Origin: CAVVJA01 sp963809815
GTDB lineage: Bacteria; Actinomycetota; Actinomycetes; Mycobacteriales; Jatrophihabitantaceae
Reading direction: 5' to 3'
DNA length: 64,000 nt
Assembly (NCBI GenBank): GCA_963809815.1
Contig: CAWELM010000010.1
Span: forward strand, 186,001 to 250,000
The translations under genes were made by a program, and so were the position numbers. Position 1 is the stretch's first letter. Every line of letters begins with the position of its first letter. The notes under the pieces were generated by a model. It saw only the letters and a list, made by a program, of their open reading frames with translations, did no database searches and had not been told where the DNA came from. Shown piece by piece: positions 54,520-63,423 of this stretch.

Positions 54520-55029
54520 ATGGACATCACAGAGATCATCCTTGCTGATCATGAGGAGCAGCGCCGGATGTTCGCTCGCATCGACGACATCGATCCAACC
54601 GATACCCAAACGCTGCGGGCGCTGTGGAACCGCTTGTCCGCGATGCTCGAGGTGCACGCCGAGGCCGAGGAGGTCTATTTCTATCCGGAGCTGCTCAAGC
54701 TCGGTGAACGGCTCAAGGACAACACCGAGGCTGACGAGACCGTAGATGCCATCGGCGACCATAACGACATCCGCGACGGGATTCGCGCAGCGTCGCTCCA
54801 TGATGTCGGGTCGGAAGCTTGGTGGCAGGGCGTGATGGCAGCCCGCAAGGCCAATGACGAGCATATGGGCGAGGAGGAGCACGAAGGGCTACGTGATTTT
54901 CGCCGGCACGTTGACCTTGACACTCGGCACAAGATCGCTGTGGCGTTCGTCGCCTACGAGGCACAACACATTAGCGGCGTGCCGATCGTCGACAAAGACC
55001 CGAAGAGATACGTCGAAGACAACAGCTGA
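54520..55029 (+). CDS. Hemerythrin (HHE) domain protein
   Basis: A 169-residue hemerythrin-like protein. The diiron ligands of the HHE pattern are present: His11 in LADHEEQRR, His46 and Glu50 in EVHAEAEEVYFYPEL, His81 in GDHNDIRD, and the later DEHMGEEEHEGL. Bacterial members bind O2 or NO or protect against peroxide. The C-terminal ~40 residues (EAQHISGVPIVDKDPKRYVE) extend beyond the core fold. The gene is monocistronic and ends just before hairpin copy 3. Confidence 0.92.
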   Translation: MDITEIILADHEEQRRMFARIDDIDPTDTQTLRALWNRLSAMLEVHAEAEEVYFYPELLKLGERLKDNTEADETVDAIGDHNDIRDGIRAASLHDVGSEAWWQGVMAARKANDEHMGEEEHEGLRDFRRHVDLDTRHKIAVAFVAYEAQHISGVPIVDKDPKRYVEDNS

Positions 55030-55068
55030 GGATCGCAACCCCCGCTCTTATCCGGTCCTACCCCCTTC

Positions 55069-55117
55069 CGTGATCTTGGACTTGACGTCGCTATTTGACA
55101 TCAAGTCCAAGATCACG
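55069..55117. repeat. Dispersed hairpin element, copy 3
   Basis: CGTGATCTTGGACTTGA (55069-55085) and TCAAGTCCAAGATCACG (55101-55117) are perfect 17-bp arms. A C/A mismatch and a GTC/GAC inner stem follow, leaving a 7-nt loop. It lies between the convergent hemerythrin and GH3 genes. Confidence 0.85.
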
Positions 55118-55142
55118 AAGTTCCTGACCTATTCCCTCTCGG

Positions 55143-57453
55143 CTACCTGGTGACCGTGAACGACTTGGTCATGGTCGCTTTGGAGCTGTCTCCGACGTAG
55201 ACATCGATCTGGCCGGGCTCGACCACGAACTTACCCATGTTGTCGTAGAAGCCGACATCATTGCGGTCGAGGGTGAACGAGACTGTCTTGGTCTGGCCAG
55301 GTTGCAGAGTGACGCGATCGAAATCGCGCAGCCTGCGCACCGGCTGCGAGATGCTCGCGACCGGATCGTGGATGTAGAGCTGCACCACCTCGTCACCCGC
55401 GCGACTGCCGGTGTTGGTCACGTTCACCCTCGCCTTAACGCTGCCCCTCGGCGACATCGTCGCGGAGCTGAGCTGCAGGTTGGAGAAACTGAACGTGGTG
55501 TAGCTCAGACCGTATCCGAACGAGTACAGCGGGTCGCACGTGTTCAGGTCGCGGTAACGCGAGTTGTACTTGGACGTGATGTCACACGGCCGGCCGGTCG
55601 GCTCATGGTTGTAGTAGATCGGCACTTGACCGACGTTGACCGGGAAGGACACCGGCAGCTTGCCGCCAGGGTTGACCTTGCCGAACAGCACATCGGCCAC
55701 TGCATTGCCGGCCTGAACGCCCGGGAACCACGCTTCGAGGATCGCCGGTGACTTCGCCGCGACGTCGGTCAGCGTCAGCGGTCGGCCGTTGAACAGGACG
55801 ACGGTGAACGGCTTGCCGAGCGCCGCGATCCGGTCGATCAGCTGCTGCTCGTCGCCGGGCAGGTCGATGTTGCTGCGCGAAGTGGCCTCGCCGCTCATCT
55901 CCCGGGTCTCGCCGAGCGCGAGTACGACCTGGTCGGCCGACTTGGCCGCGGCCACCGCGTCGTCGAAGCCCGCGCCGGCCGGGCAGTCATCCGCGGGGTT
56001 GTACTGCGGCGGCTCGGTATTCGGCAGGTCGCAGGCCTTTGTGAACGTCGTCGTCCCGGTGCTCTGCTTCTTGATCCCGGTGTACAAGGAGACTGCGTCC
56101 TCGTCGCGACCGGTGCCCCACCACGGGCCGAGCATGTCGTGCTGGTCGTCGCCGAGCGGACCGATCACTGCCGTGTTCTTCGTCGAGTCGAGTGGCAGCG
56201 TCGAGTTGTCATTCTTCAGCAGCACCATGGACTTGCTCGCCGCCGCTCGCTCCGCCGCCACGGCGTCGGGCAGCAACTGCGCCGCGTCTGCCTTCGAGGG
56301 GTCGACGTACGGGTGCTCGAACAGCCCGGCGCGGAACTTGACGCGCAAGGATGTTCCGCACCGCATCGTTGATCTCCCGCAGAGTGATCTTGCCCTGGGC
56401 AAGGAGCTGCTTGCCGAAGTCGACAAAGTTGGTGCTGACCATTTCCATGTTCGTGCCAGCATTGATCGCCAGTTGCGCAGCCTGCGGGCCGTCCGCGGCC
56501 ACGCCGTGACCGCATGGCCCAGTGTTCGGGTTCACCGGTGGGCAGGCCCGCAGCTCGGCCACCGCGGTGTAGTCACTTTCCACGAACCCGTCGAAGCCCC
56601 ACTGATTCCTCAGGATGTCGGTCTCGATCTCCTGGTTTGCGCAACCAGGCACGCCGTTGATCGCGTTGAACGAGCACATAGCGGTGCCTACCCCGGCGTC
56701 GACCGCCGCCTTGTACGGGGGCAGGTACAGGTTGTATAGAAGCTGCGTCGACATGTCGGTGGTGTTGTACTCGCGGCCGCCTTCCGGCTGCCCATACGCG
56801 GCCAGGTGTTTGACGCTGGCGACCACCTTGTCGGCCGCACTGTAGTTAGCCCCCTGGTCGCCGTGCACCCGGGCCGCGGCCATGACCGAGCCGAGGTACG
56901 GGTCTTCGCCGGCTGCCTCGGATATGCGTCCCCAACGAGGGTCGTGCGAGACGTCGACCATGGGGCTGTAGACCTGCTTGATACCGGTTGCAGCCGTTTC
57001 CCGCGCGCCGAAGGTGGCGTCGGCGGTCGCAACTCCTGAGTCGAAGCTGCTCGCCTCACCGAGTGGAATCGGGAACACGGTCCGGAATCCGTGGATGGTG
57101 TCGAAGGCGAACAGGATCGGAATATGCAGCCTGGACTGCTCCACCGCGACGTGCTGGAAGTGGTTGATCTTCACGGGATCAGTAAGGCTGAAGACTCCGC
57201 CGACCCCCTTCTGCGCGTCCGCGTCGGTTATCTGCCCGTCGGACAGCAACTGCATCTGCTCGAGCTTCTCCTCGAGCGTCATTTTCGCGAGAAGGGCGTT
57301 CACCTTTGCCTCGACCGGCGGCCCACCCGGGGCGCTCGTCGCGTTACTCGCGGCGAGACCACCAACCAGCAGGCTGGCGGTGAGTGCGAGTACAGCGACC
57401 GCGGCGTGCCGTCTGTTGACGATCCGGTGTCTGCGTAAACGCACACGTGTCAT
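55143..57453 (-). pseudogene. Secreted GH3 beta-glucosidase, one frameshift
   Basis: About 770 codons. The signal peptide spans NRRHAAVAVLALTASLLVGG, followed by the GH3 barrel: KMTLEEKLEQMQLL, FAFDTIHGFRTVFPIPLGEA, VDVSHDPRWGRISEAAGEDP, SVKHLAAYGQPEGGREYNTT and the nucleophile in GFDGFVESDYTAV. The frame breaks once at about 56341-56349: DAVRNIL resumes as RVKFRAGLFEHPY, and one extra G explains it. The second domain (VVLALGETREMSGEATSRSN, acid/base region) and the fibronectin-III-like end (YSFGYGLSYTTFSFS) follow. GAGGGGG precedes ATG 57453. This layout matches bacterial beta-glucosidases of the BglX type, with no PA14 insertion. Confidence 0.88.
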
Positions 57454-57832
57454 CGAGAACCCCCTCTAGGGAGACGAGACCTGCCGGCTGATGAAATGTT
57501 GGGTCGGCGCGCGTGCCGGTCGATCGCGCGCCTGTGCATTAGCTGCCGTTCCCGGCACGGATCCGGCAGACCATCCACGGGAAGCTCCCAAGACAGCCGA
57601 GTGGCCCAGACGAGCCACTTGCTGTCAAAGACCATAAAAGCCCCGGCGCAGTTAACGGACCGTTAAAATACGTTCTAACACGCGAATCGCCATGAAGCCC
57701 CCGAGCCGGCGACGGCCGGCGGATCACTTGAATTACCCGAAAACCTCGTCAGTCCGTGCAGAGTACGGCCACGGCAAGCTGGCCGACGCCGGGGCCCCGT
57801 CGGATCGCGTCGAGGCGGAGTTCGTCGGATCG
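57454..57832. other. GH3 upstream control region
   Basis: About 380 bp without a supported gene. It contains the TTAACGG dyad described next and a GC-rich GCCGGC repeat near 57705-57722, just past the stop of the citryl-CoA-lyase-like gene, which may be its terminator. Confidence 0.4.
57652..57666. promoter_or_regulatory. Perfect TTAACGG dyad, probable operator
   Basis: TTAACGG (57652-57658), one A, then CCGTTAA (57660-57666). This 15-bp near-perfect palindrome lies about 200 bp upstream of the GH3 gene and resembles half-sites used by LacI-family sugar regulators. No regulator gene is adjacent. Confidence 0.45.
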
Positions 57833-58621
57833 TCAGTACTGCGGTTCGACGTACCCGGCGTGTGACTCGACGGTGCGGAAGATGTCGTTCGCGATCGGGT
57901 TGCGCATCTCCTCGGCGAGCTGACCGAGCAGCCCGGCACAGCGCGCGAGCAGCACGACCCCGCGCAGCAGGGTGAGCGGAATACCGATATCGGCGAGGGC
58001 TGCGCCGCACGCGCCCGCGCCGTTGAGTGGCAGCGACCGGCCCAGCACAACGGGCGCGACGCGGCCGACGGCTTCAAACAGCGCTAGGTGCGGGCCGTAC
58101 TGGCCTTCCTCGCGCGCGATCTCGATGATCACGGCGGTGCGTGGGTCGCCGGACTTGTGCAGGTGATGGCCAAGCCCCGGGACGTAACTGCCGGCGTCCC
58201 GCCGGGCCTGGACAGCTGCGGCCGCGAGCGCGTCCCAGCCCGCGTCGTCGCCGGGCAGGGAGTCGACGGTGGCCAGCGCACCGGCGAGGAACGCGCCGGT
58301 GTCTTCGCTGACGCCGAGGAATCGCGAGCCGCCGCCCAGCAGGCCGGCGGCGAGCGCGCCTTGGATCGCGTCTGGCGCGCTGAGGTAGGTGAGCCGCGCG
58401 GCGATGGCCGTTGGGGTGAATCCGTGGTCGGCGAGCGCGACGAGAACGGCGTCGAACACGCGAGCTTGGCCCGTGGACGGCGGCCGCAGGGTGATCAGCC
58501 AGTAGGCCAGCTCGCCGAAGCTGATCTTGCCGAGCAGCTCGCCCGGCAGATCGCGACCGAGCAGCGTGATGGTGTCCGGGGTCGAGATGCCGAGCGAGGT
58601 AGGGAACTGCAAGTCGGTCAC
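57833..58621 (-). CDS. Citryl-CoA lyase / citrate-synthase-like protein
   Basis: A 262-residue short citrate-synthase-fold protein. The catalytic histidines of the family appear in VPGLGHHLHKSGDPRT and earlier in GGGSRFLGVSEDTGAF; SLPLNGAGACGAALADIGIP is the C-terminal active-site helix. It is much shorter than citrate synthase (~430) and matches the citryl-CoA-lyase-like group found in aromatic and dicarboxylate catabolic clusters. It would cleave or form a C-C bond of an acyl-CoA. It lies 45 bp after the CoA-transferase gene on the same strand and would act on that enzyme's product. Confidence 0.82.
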   Translation of the reverse strand: MTDLQFPTSLGISTPDTITLLGRDLPGELLGKISFGELAYWLITLRPPSTGQARVFDAVLVALADHGFTPTAIAARLTYLSAPDAIQGALAAGLLGGGSRFLGVSEDTGAFLAGALATVDSLPGDDAGWDALAAAAVQARRDAGSYVPGLGHHLHKSGDPRTAVIIEIAREEGQYGPHLALFEAVGRVAPVVLGRSLPLNGAGACGAALADIGIPLTLLRGVVLLARCAGLLGQLAEEMRNPIANDIFRTVESHAGYVEPQY

Positions 58622-58666
58622 GATGCCCCTTCTCGGTGGTGGGTGCGGGACACTAGCTCGTCTGCG

Positions 58667-59875
58667 TCAGGCAGACGGCACGGGCGCCGAGTCGGCCGCG
58701 CCCAGGGTGCGGACGTGGGCCGCCGGCTGGCCGAGCCAAGCCCGGATCTCCTCGCCGTGTTCGTCGAGCGCCGGTGGCGGTAAGTCATAGCGAGGCGGGG
58801 TCTGGGAGAACCGGAGCGGGTGCCTGACGGTCGGCACATCGCCGGCCAGTGCGACTGGTTCGAGTCCCAGTTCGGTAGCGAGTTCGATGCCGCCGCGAAC
58901 GTCGTTGATCGGACCGCACGGAATGCCCGCCGCACTGAGCACATCGAACCACTCCTGCGCCGACTTGGTCTCCAGGCAGGCGATCAACAGTGGGCGCAGC
59001 TGCTCTCGATTGACGTTCCGCTGGTGCACGGTCGCGAACCGGGGATCGTCGGCAACCTCCGCGATCCCGAGGGCCGCGGCGAGCTTGCGGAACTGCCGGT
59101 CATTGCCGGCGATCACGATGATCTCGCCGTCCGCGGTAGGTAACGGCTCGTACGGGAACAGCGACGGGTGCGAGTTGCCCATGCGATGCGGCACAACGTT
59201 GCCGGCGACGTACGCCGAGGTCTGATTGACCATCGCCGACAGGGCCGATGCCAGCAGGCTCGCCTCGATGTGCTGCCCGGTGCCGGTGTTGTCGCGGTAG
59301 TGCAAGGCAGCCAGGATGCCCATCGCTGAGTGCAGCCCGGTCATCACGTCGAAAGCGCTGATGCCGGCGCGATAAGGCGGACCGTCCGGCGATCCGGTCA
59401 GGCTCATCAGGCCGGACACCGCCTGTACCAGCAGATCGTAGCCGGGAAGTGCGGCGCCCTGACCCGCCCCGAAGCCGCTAATCGAGCTGTAGATGACGGT
59501 CGGGTTACGCGCTGCGACCGACTCGTAGTCCAACCCGAACCGGCGCAGTGCGCCGGGCCGGAAGTTCTCGATCATCACGTCCGCTCGGGCGGAGAGCTCG
59601 TGAGCGGTCGCGAGGTCGGCGTCGTCAGCGAGGTCGAGTGCGATGGAGCGCTTGTTGCGATTGATCGCCGCATAGTAGGTCCCGACTTCGCCGCGCAGCG
59701 GCGGTACCCAGTGCCGGGTGTCATCGCCGGCCGGGGACTCGACCTTGATCACGTCGGCACCTAGGTCCGCGAGAAGCATCGTGCAATAAGGCCCGGCGAG
59801 GACGCGCGAGAAGTCGGCCACGATGAGTCCCGAGAGCGGTCCCGTGCCGGCGGTCTGCCGCGGTGGTGCGGTCAC
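58667..59875 (-). CDS. CaiB/BaiF-family CoA-transferase
   Basis: A 402-residue family III CoA-transferase. ADFSRVLAGPYCTMLLADLG, then ADVIKVESPAGDDTRHW and NRNKRSIALDL, form the CoA-binding N-terminus. The catalytic Asp is in LPGYDLLVQAVSGLMSLTG. RAGISAFDVMTGLHSAMGIL and the C-terminal GIPCGPINDV complete the signature. It moves CoA between carboxylic acids. The start is GTG 59875 with AGGAG 8 nt upstream; the upstream TTG has none. It forms an operon with the citryl-CoA-lyase-like gene. Hairpin copy 4 lies upstream. Confidence 0.92.
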   Translation of the reverse strand: MTAPPRQTAGTGPLSGLIVADFSRVLAGPYCTMLLADLGADVIKVESPAGDDTRHWVPPLRGEVGTYYAAINRNKRSIALDLADDADLATAHELSARADVMIENFRPGALRRFGLDYESVAARNPTVIYSSISGFGAGQGAALPGYDLLVQAVSGLMSLTGSPDGPPYRAGISAFDVMTGLHSAMGILAALHYRDNTGTGQHIEASLLASALSAMVNQTSAYVAGNVVPHRMGNSHPSLFPYEPLPTADGEIIVIAGNDRQFRKLAAALGIAEVADDPRFATVHQRNVNREQLRPLLIACLETKSAQEWFDVLSAAGIPCGPINDVRGGIELATELGLEPVALAGDVPTVRHPLRFSQTPPRYDLPPPALDEHGEEIRAWLGQPAAHVRTLGAADSAPVPSA

Positions 59876-59970
59876 AGTCGCTGCTCCTAATCGTCGGGCG
59901 GACAAAGGTCCAGCCTAGAGCGGTGCCCACGGTGCGAGCCGCCTAATCTGTATAGAGTCGACGGCGGTCG

Positions 59971-60013
59971 TGATCTTGGCCTTATTGCTCTGGTAGCGGT
60001 AAGTCCAAGATCA
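59971..60013. repeat. Dispersed hairpin element, copy 4
   Basis: TGATCTTGGCCTTA (59971-59984) pairs with TAAGTCCAAGATCA (60000-60013), with one C/T mismatch. The inner TTGCT/AGCGG stem uses two G:U-type pairs. It lies in the divergent gap between the CoA-transferase and ligB genes. Confidence 0.8.
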
Positions 60014-60088
60014 TCAGCGCGATGAGGAATTGGCGGGCCGTCCTACCGCCGAAATCGCGCCGATGCGAGCAAGTAGAGGGAGCAACAC

Positions 60089-60949
60089 GTGGCCAAGCTC
60101 GTGGCAATCCTGGCGACCACACACCATCCGTTCTTCTACAAGACCAGCCAGCTGCCGCCGGACGAGGCGCCGCCGTTCGCCGCCGAGTGGGTTCGGAAGG
60201 TGGAGGCATATCGCGCGACGCTCACCGCGGCCCGCCCGGACGTCCTGGTGATGGTCGGTTCGGACCACTTCCACCAGCTGTGGCTGGACAACATGCCACA
60301 GTTCCTTGTCGGCAAAGCGCCGTACTACGACGGTAACTACTACAACGAGGAACGCGAGTTCGGGCTACCGCGGCTCGTGCTGAAGGGGCATGAGGAGCTG
60401 TCGGGCTACATCCTGCGGGAGGCTCTGGACCGCGAGTTCGATCTGGCGTTCTCAAACGAGCTGCGGGTCGACCACTCGATCACCTGCCCGATCATCACCG
60501 TCCGCCCGCAAAACGACCTTCCGATCGTGCCGATCTACACCAACATCTTTGCGCCACCGCTGCCTCGCCCGGAGCGGTTCGTAAAGCTAGGCCGGACTCT
60601 GCGTGAGCTCGTCGACGCGTGGCCGTCTGACCTGCGAGTCGCGGTCGTGGGCACCGGCCACCTCTCGTTGGAGCTCGGCGGCCCGCGTCAATTCGGCCCG
60701 CACGGCCCCGATCCGCAGTTCGATGCCAAGGCCGTCGAATGGATCGCCAACGGCGACATCGACGGCTGCCTGTCGGAGGTGACGCTGGACAGCTTGCACG
60801 CGCCGGGCAACGCCACCCATGGGTTCATGGACTTCATGCTGATGATGGGGCTCGCGGGTTACCACAAGGCCGACTACGCCGACAACCTCGATCTGTTCCA
60901 CACGATGGAGGCCTATTTCACCTGGTACCCGAACGGAGTAGGGGTGTGA
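60089..60949 (+). CDS. Class III extradiol ring-cleavage dioxygenase, catalytic (LigB-type) subunit
   Basis: A 286-residue LigB-fold enzyme that opens catechol-type rings next to the hydroxyl groups using Fe(II). Metal-site histidines lie in LATTHHPFFYK and VGSDHFHQLW. NELRVDHSITCPIITVR and VVGTGHLSLELGG provide further active-site histidines. FMDFMLMMGLAGY ends the pattern. The start is GTG 60089, with GGGAG 6 nt upstream. It is followed by a LigA-domain gene 97 bp later, the reverse of the usual alpha-then-beta order. The ring substrate (gallate, protocatechuate or an analogue) is not determinable. Confidence 0.9.
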   Translation: MAKLVAILATTHHPFFYKTSQLPPDEAPPFAAEWVRKVEAYRATLTAARPDVLVMVGSDHFHQLWLDNMPQFLVGKAPYYDGNYYNEEREFGLPRLVLKGHEELSGYILREALDREFDLAFSNELRVDHSITCPIITVRPQNDLPIVPIYTNIFAPPLPRPERFVKLGRTLRELVDAWPSDLRVAVVGTGHLSLELGGPRQFGPHGPDPQFDAKAVEWIANGDIDGCLSEVTLDSLHAPGNATHGFMDFMLMMGLAGYHKADYADNLDLFHTMEAYFTWYPNGVGV

Positions 60950-60984
60950 GTGCAGGTGCAGAACGAGCGGCCGATGAGCGGGGT

Positions 60985-61014
60985 CCCAGCGAAAACGCGC
61001 TGCGTTTTCGTGGG
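60985..61014 (+). promoter_or_regulatory. Stable hairpin between ligB and ligA
   Basis: CGAAAACGC (60990-60998) and GCGTTTTCG (61002-61010) form a perfect 9-bp stem with a 3-nt loop. CCCA/TGGG extends it by 4 bp past one bulged G. There is no U-run, so an RNA-processing or partial-termination role between the two cistrons is more likely than full termination. Confidence 0.6.
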
Positions 61015-61046
61015 GTGCATGTGCGTTTACGCGAAGAGGTAAAGGA

Positions 61047-61409
61047 ATGAGCAAGTACCTGGTGAACAAGTTCTTGTTCACGGTCGACCGCGACCCCGAC
61101 CTCGTCGAGCGTTACCGTACGGACCCAGCCGGGACCGTGGCGTGGTGGGAGGCCGAGCGAGCGAACCAGATCCTGAACTGCGTCGCGGGCGAGGCGTCGA
61201 CCTGGCTGGCCTTCACGGAGGCCGAACGTGAGGCGCTGGCCACGCACGACCACGTTGCGCTCTTCGAGATGGGTGCCCATCCGTTCCTCACGCTAACGCT
61301 CTGGATCGCCATGTTCGAACGCGATCACAGCGAGCCGTTGGCGATGCAGCTCGACTACGCCGCGAAGCTCAAGCACTTTGCGCTCCCGTACCCGGACATC
61401 AGCACCTGA
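61047..61409 (+). CDS. Extradiol dioxygenase small (LigA-type) subunit
   Basis: A 120-residue LigA-domain protein, all-helical, which caps the active site of LigB in protocatechuate 4,5-dioxygenase-type enzymes. VNKFLFTVDRDPDLVERYRT opens the domain, and EAEREALATHDHVALFEMGA then HPFLTLTLW supplies the region that lies over the partner's active site. AAAGGA precedes the ATG. It is cotranscribed with ligB after a hairpin. Confidence 0.88.
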   Translation: MSKYLVNKFLFTVDRDPDLVERYRTDPAGTVAWWEAERANQILNCVAGEASTWLAFTEAEREALATHDHVALFEMGAHPFLTLTLWIAMFERDHSEPLAMQLDYAAKLKHFALPYPDIST

Positions 61410-61436
61410 GGTTGCTGCCCCGGAGTAAGAGCGCGC

Positions 61437-62930
61437 TCAGGTCTCCTCGCGTGCCTCGACACCCGCGCCGCCAAAGTCCGAGTACTGGTACGGATTGGCG
61501 ATGCGGTCTTCCTCCGGCTGCTCCGGGTGCATCTTCGCGTCCCACGCCTCTTCGCCCAGGACGCCGCGAACGTGCTCGATCGACGCGGCGGACAACCGGC
61601 GCGCCTCTTCCAGCCGGTCGGTAGCGAGCAGGCGGTGGTCGTACTTGACCGCCCGGCCGTTGACGAGCACCGTGTGCACGTCCCCGCGACCGGCCTGGAA
61701 CACCAGGTGACCTTCCGGGTAGAGGATGGGGAACATCGTCGGCGAGTCGTCGTTAAGCACCAGCACGAGGTCTGCCTTCTTGCCCACCGTGATGGAGCCG
61801 ACGATGCCGTCCAACCCGAGGGCAGTGGCGCCGCCCATGGTGGCGTAATACAGCACCCGGTCGGCCCGCAGCGCCAGGTTCATAACGGTGCGCGCCTCGC
61901 GGTGGGCTTCGACGTGCTCGCGCATCCGGTCGAGGTTCAGCGTCGCGCGCATCGCCGAGAACATGTCCCCTGACCACCACGAACTCGTGTCGACCGACAG
62001 CGAGATCGGGATCCCGTACTTGCGCAGCCGCGCGGTTGGTGAGAAGCCCTGGCCGGCACTGCACTCGCTCTCGGTCGCCACGGAGGCATGGGCGCCCGAG
62101 GCGGCGATGCGTTGGTAGGAGTCCTCGTTCAGGCTCGATACATGCACGTGGGTCACTCGGTCGGTGAGATACCCGTGTTCAGCGATCAGCTGGATGCTCT
62201 GGTCCGACGTGACGCCCCACACTCCGCTGTGCGTGGTCACCCTCGTGTCCAGATCGCGGGCCACGGCGAAGGCCGGTCCCTCGGGAAATGCTGGATCGCC
62301 AGGAACGTCGAAGGCCATCTGCCAGCGCAGCATGTCGCCCCGGCCATCGAGACGGCGGCGCACAAAGTCCTTGAACTCAGGGCGCGTCGACCACTCCCAT
62401 GGCCCCTCGGCCAGGTTGCCGTAGGCGAAGACATATCGGCCGTCGAGCCGCTCGAGCGCATCGACGGCGGCTTCGGCGTGGTCGGTCGTCCGCAGGCCGT
62501 GCGACCAGTCCAGCGTGGTTGTCACGCCCGCATCGAGGGAGTCGAGTCCGGCGAGCAGGTTGCCCGCGTAGATCTCTTCGGGCCGGAACGCGTGCCCCCA
62601 CTCCAGGTAGTAGAAGTAGAAGTAGTTCGTCAGCGTCCAGTCGGCGCCGAAGCCGCGCATGACCGTTTGCCACATGTGTCGGTGGGTATCGATCATGCCG
62701 GGCATCACGATGCCGCCGCGGGAGTCGATCTCCACGGTGCCTTCCGGCACGTTCAAAGATCTCCCGACGTCTGCGATCGAGTCGCCGACGACGAGCACGT
62801 CGGTGTCCTCTCGAGTGCCGATCCCTAGATCGCCGCTCACGACGGTCGCGTTTCGGAATACGAATCCGGGCGCGGTCGTGACCGCGTCTACCGACGGGAG
62901 CACGCGTTGGGGTCGGTCGGGTGTCACCAT
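61437..62930 (-). CDS. Amidohydrolase-family protein (cytosine/guanine deaminase-like)
   Basis: A 497-residue metal-dependent hydrolase. MPGMIDTHRHMWQTVMRGFG carries the HxH metal pair at the end of strand 1. VTTHSGVWG contributes the third His, HVHVSSLNEDS the fourth region, and SLSVDTSSWWSGD the Asp. The C-terminal beta-sandwich is complete (LDGIVGSITVGKKADLVLVL). The sequence is closest to the TrzN/AtzA/guanine-deaminase branch, which hydrolyses amino or chloro groups on heterocycles. The substrate is unknown. It is divergent from the NTF2-like gene and convergent with the lig genes. Confidence 0.88.
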   Translation of the reverse strand: MVTPDRPQRVLPSVDAVTTAPGFVFRNATVVSGDLGIGTREDTDVLVVGDSIADVGRSLNVPEGTVEIDSRGGIVMPGMIDTHRHMWQTVMRGFGADWTLTNYFYFYYLEWGHAFRPEEIYAGNLLAGLDSLDAGVTTTLDWSHGLRTTDHAEAAVDALERLDGRYVFAYGNLAEGPWEWSTRPEFKDFVRRRLDGRGDMLRWQMAFDVPGDPAFPEGPAFAVARDLDTRVTTHSGVWGVTSDQSIQLIAEHGYLTDRVTHVHVSSLNEDSYQRIAASGAHASVATESECSAGQGFSPTARLRKYGIPISLSVDTSSWWSGDMFSAMRATLNLDRMREHVEAHREARTVMNLALRADRVLYYATMGGATALGLDGIVGSITVGKKADLVLVLNDDSPTMFPILYPEGHLVFQAGRGDVHTVLVNGRAVKYDHRLLATDRLEEARRLSAASIEHVRGVLGEEAWDAKMHPEQPEEDRIANPYQYSDFGGAGVEAREET

Positions 62931-63041
62931 GGCAGGCTCCTGCTCGTCGAGTGCAGTGGTGCCGATTCCGCTTCGCTGGTTGGCTTTCTACGCCGTGATA
63001 GTTCATCGGTCAACCAACTGCAGGCCCGTATTCTCAGCGCC

Positions 63042-63419
63042 GTGACCGACGACGCAGATGTGATCGCCGACCTGGAAGCGCAGAGATACCAAGCGATGCT
63101 CCGCTCAGACGAGGCGACCCTCGATGAGCTGTGCGATGACGAGCTGACCTACACGCACTCGGACGGCGCTCGCGACACGAAGGTCAGCTATCTGCGACGG
63201 GTCCGCGACGGTTACTTCGACTACCAGTGGCTCGAGCACGAGAACTATCGGACGATCGTCGTCGGCGACTGCGCCGTCTTGGTCGGCCGGATGACCGGCG
63301 ACGTGGTCGTCAACGGGTCGCTGCGCCATCTGAACAGCGCAGCGCTGATCGTCTGGGTCCGGCGGGCGAACGGGTGGCGGCTTCTCGCGTTTCAGCCCAC
63401 GCCGCTGAAGTCTGGCTGA
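63042..63419 (+). CDS. DUF4440/NTF2-like protein
   Basis: A 125-residue NTF2-fold protein: RYQAMLRSDEATLDELCDDE, then LTYTHSDGARDTKVSYLRRV, and VGRMTGDVVVNGSLRHLNSA with a final RRANGWRLLAFQPT strand. No ribosome binding site precedes GTG 63042. TATTCT (63029-63034) lies 8 nt upstream, so the transcript is probably leaderless. It converges with the intradiol dioxygenase gene (stops 5 bp apart). Likely a small ligand-binding or isomerase-type protein of the cluster. Confidence 0.75.
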   Translation: MTDDADVIADLEAQRYQAMLRSDEATLDELCDDELTYTHSDGARDTKVSYLRRVRDGYFDYQWLEHENYRTIVVGDCAVLVGRMTGDVVVNGSLRHLNSAALIVWVRRANGWRLLAFQPTPLKSG

Positions 63420-63423
63420 GCGT

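Noticed and set aside
42423..60013. Reading the four hairpins as CRISPR repeats or riboswitches
   Set aside because: They are single, kilobases apart, differ in loop sequence, occur in both upstream and downstream positions, and match no riboswitch core I know.
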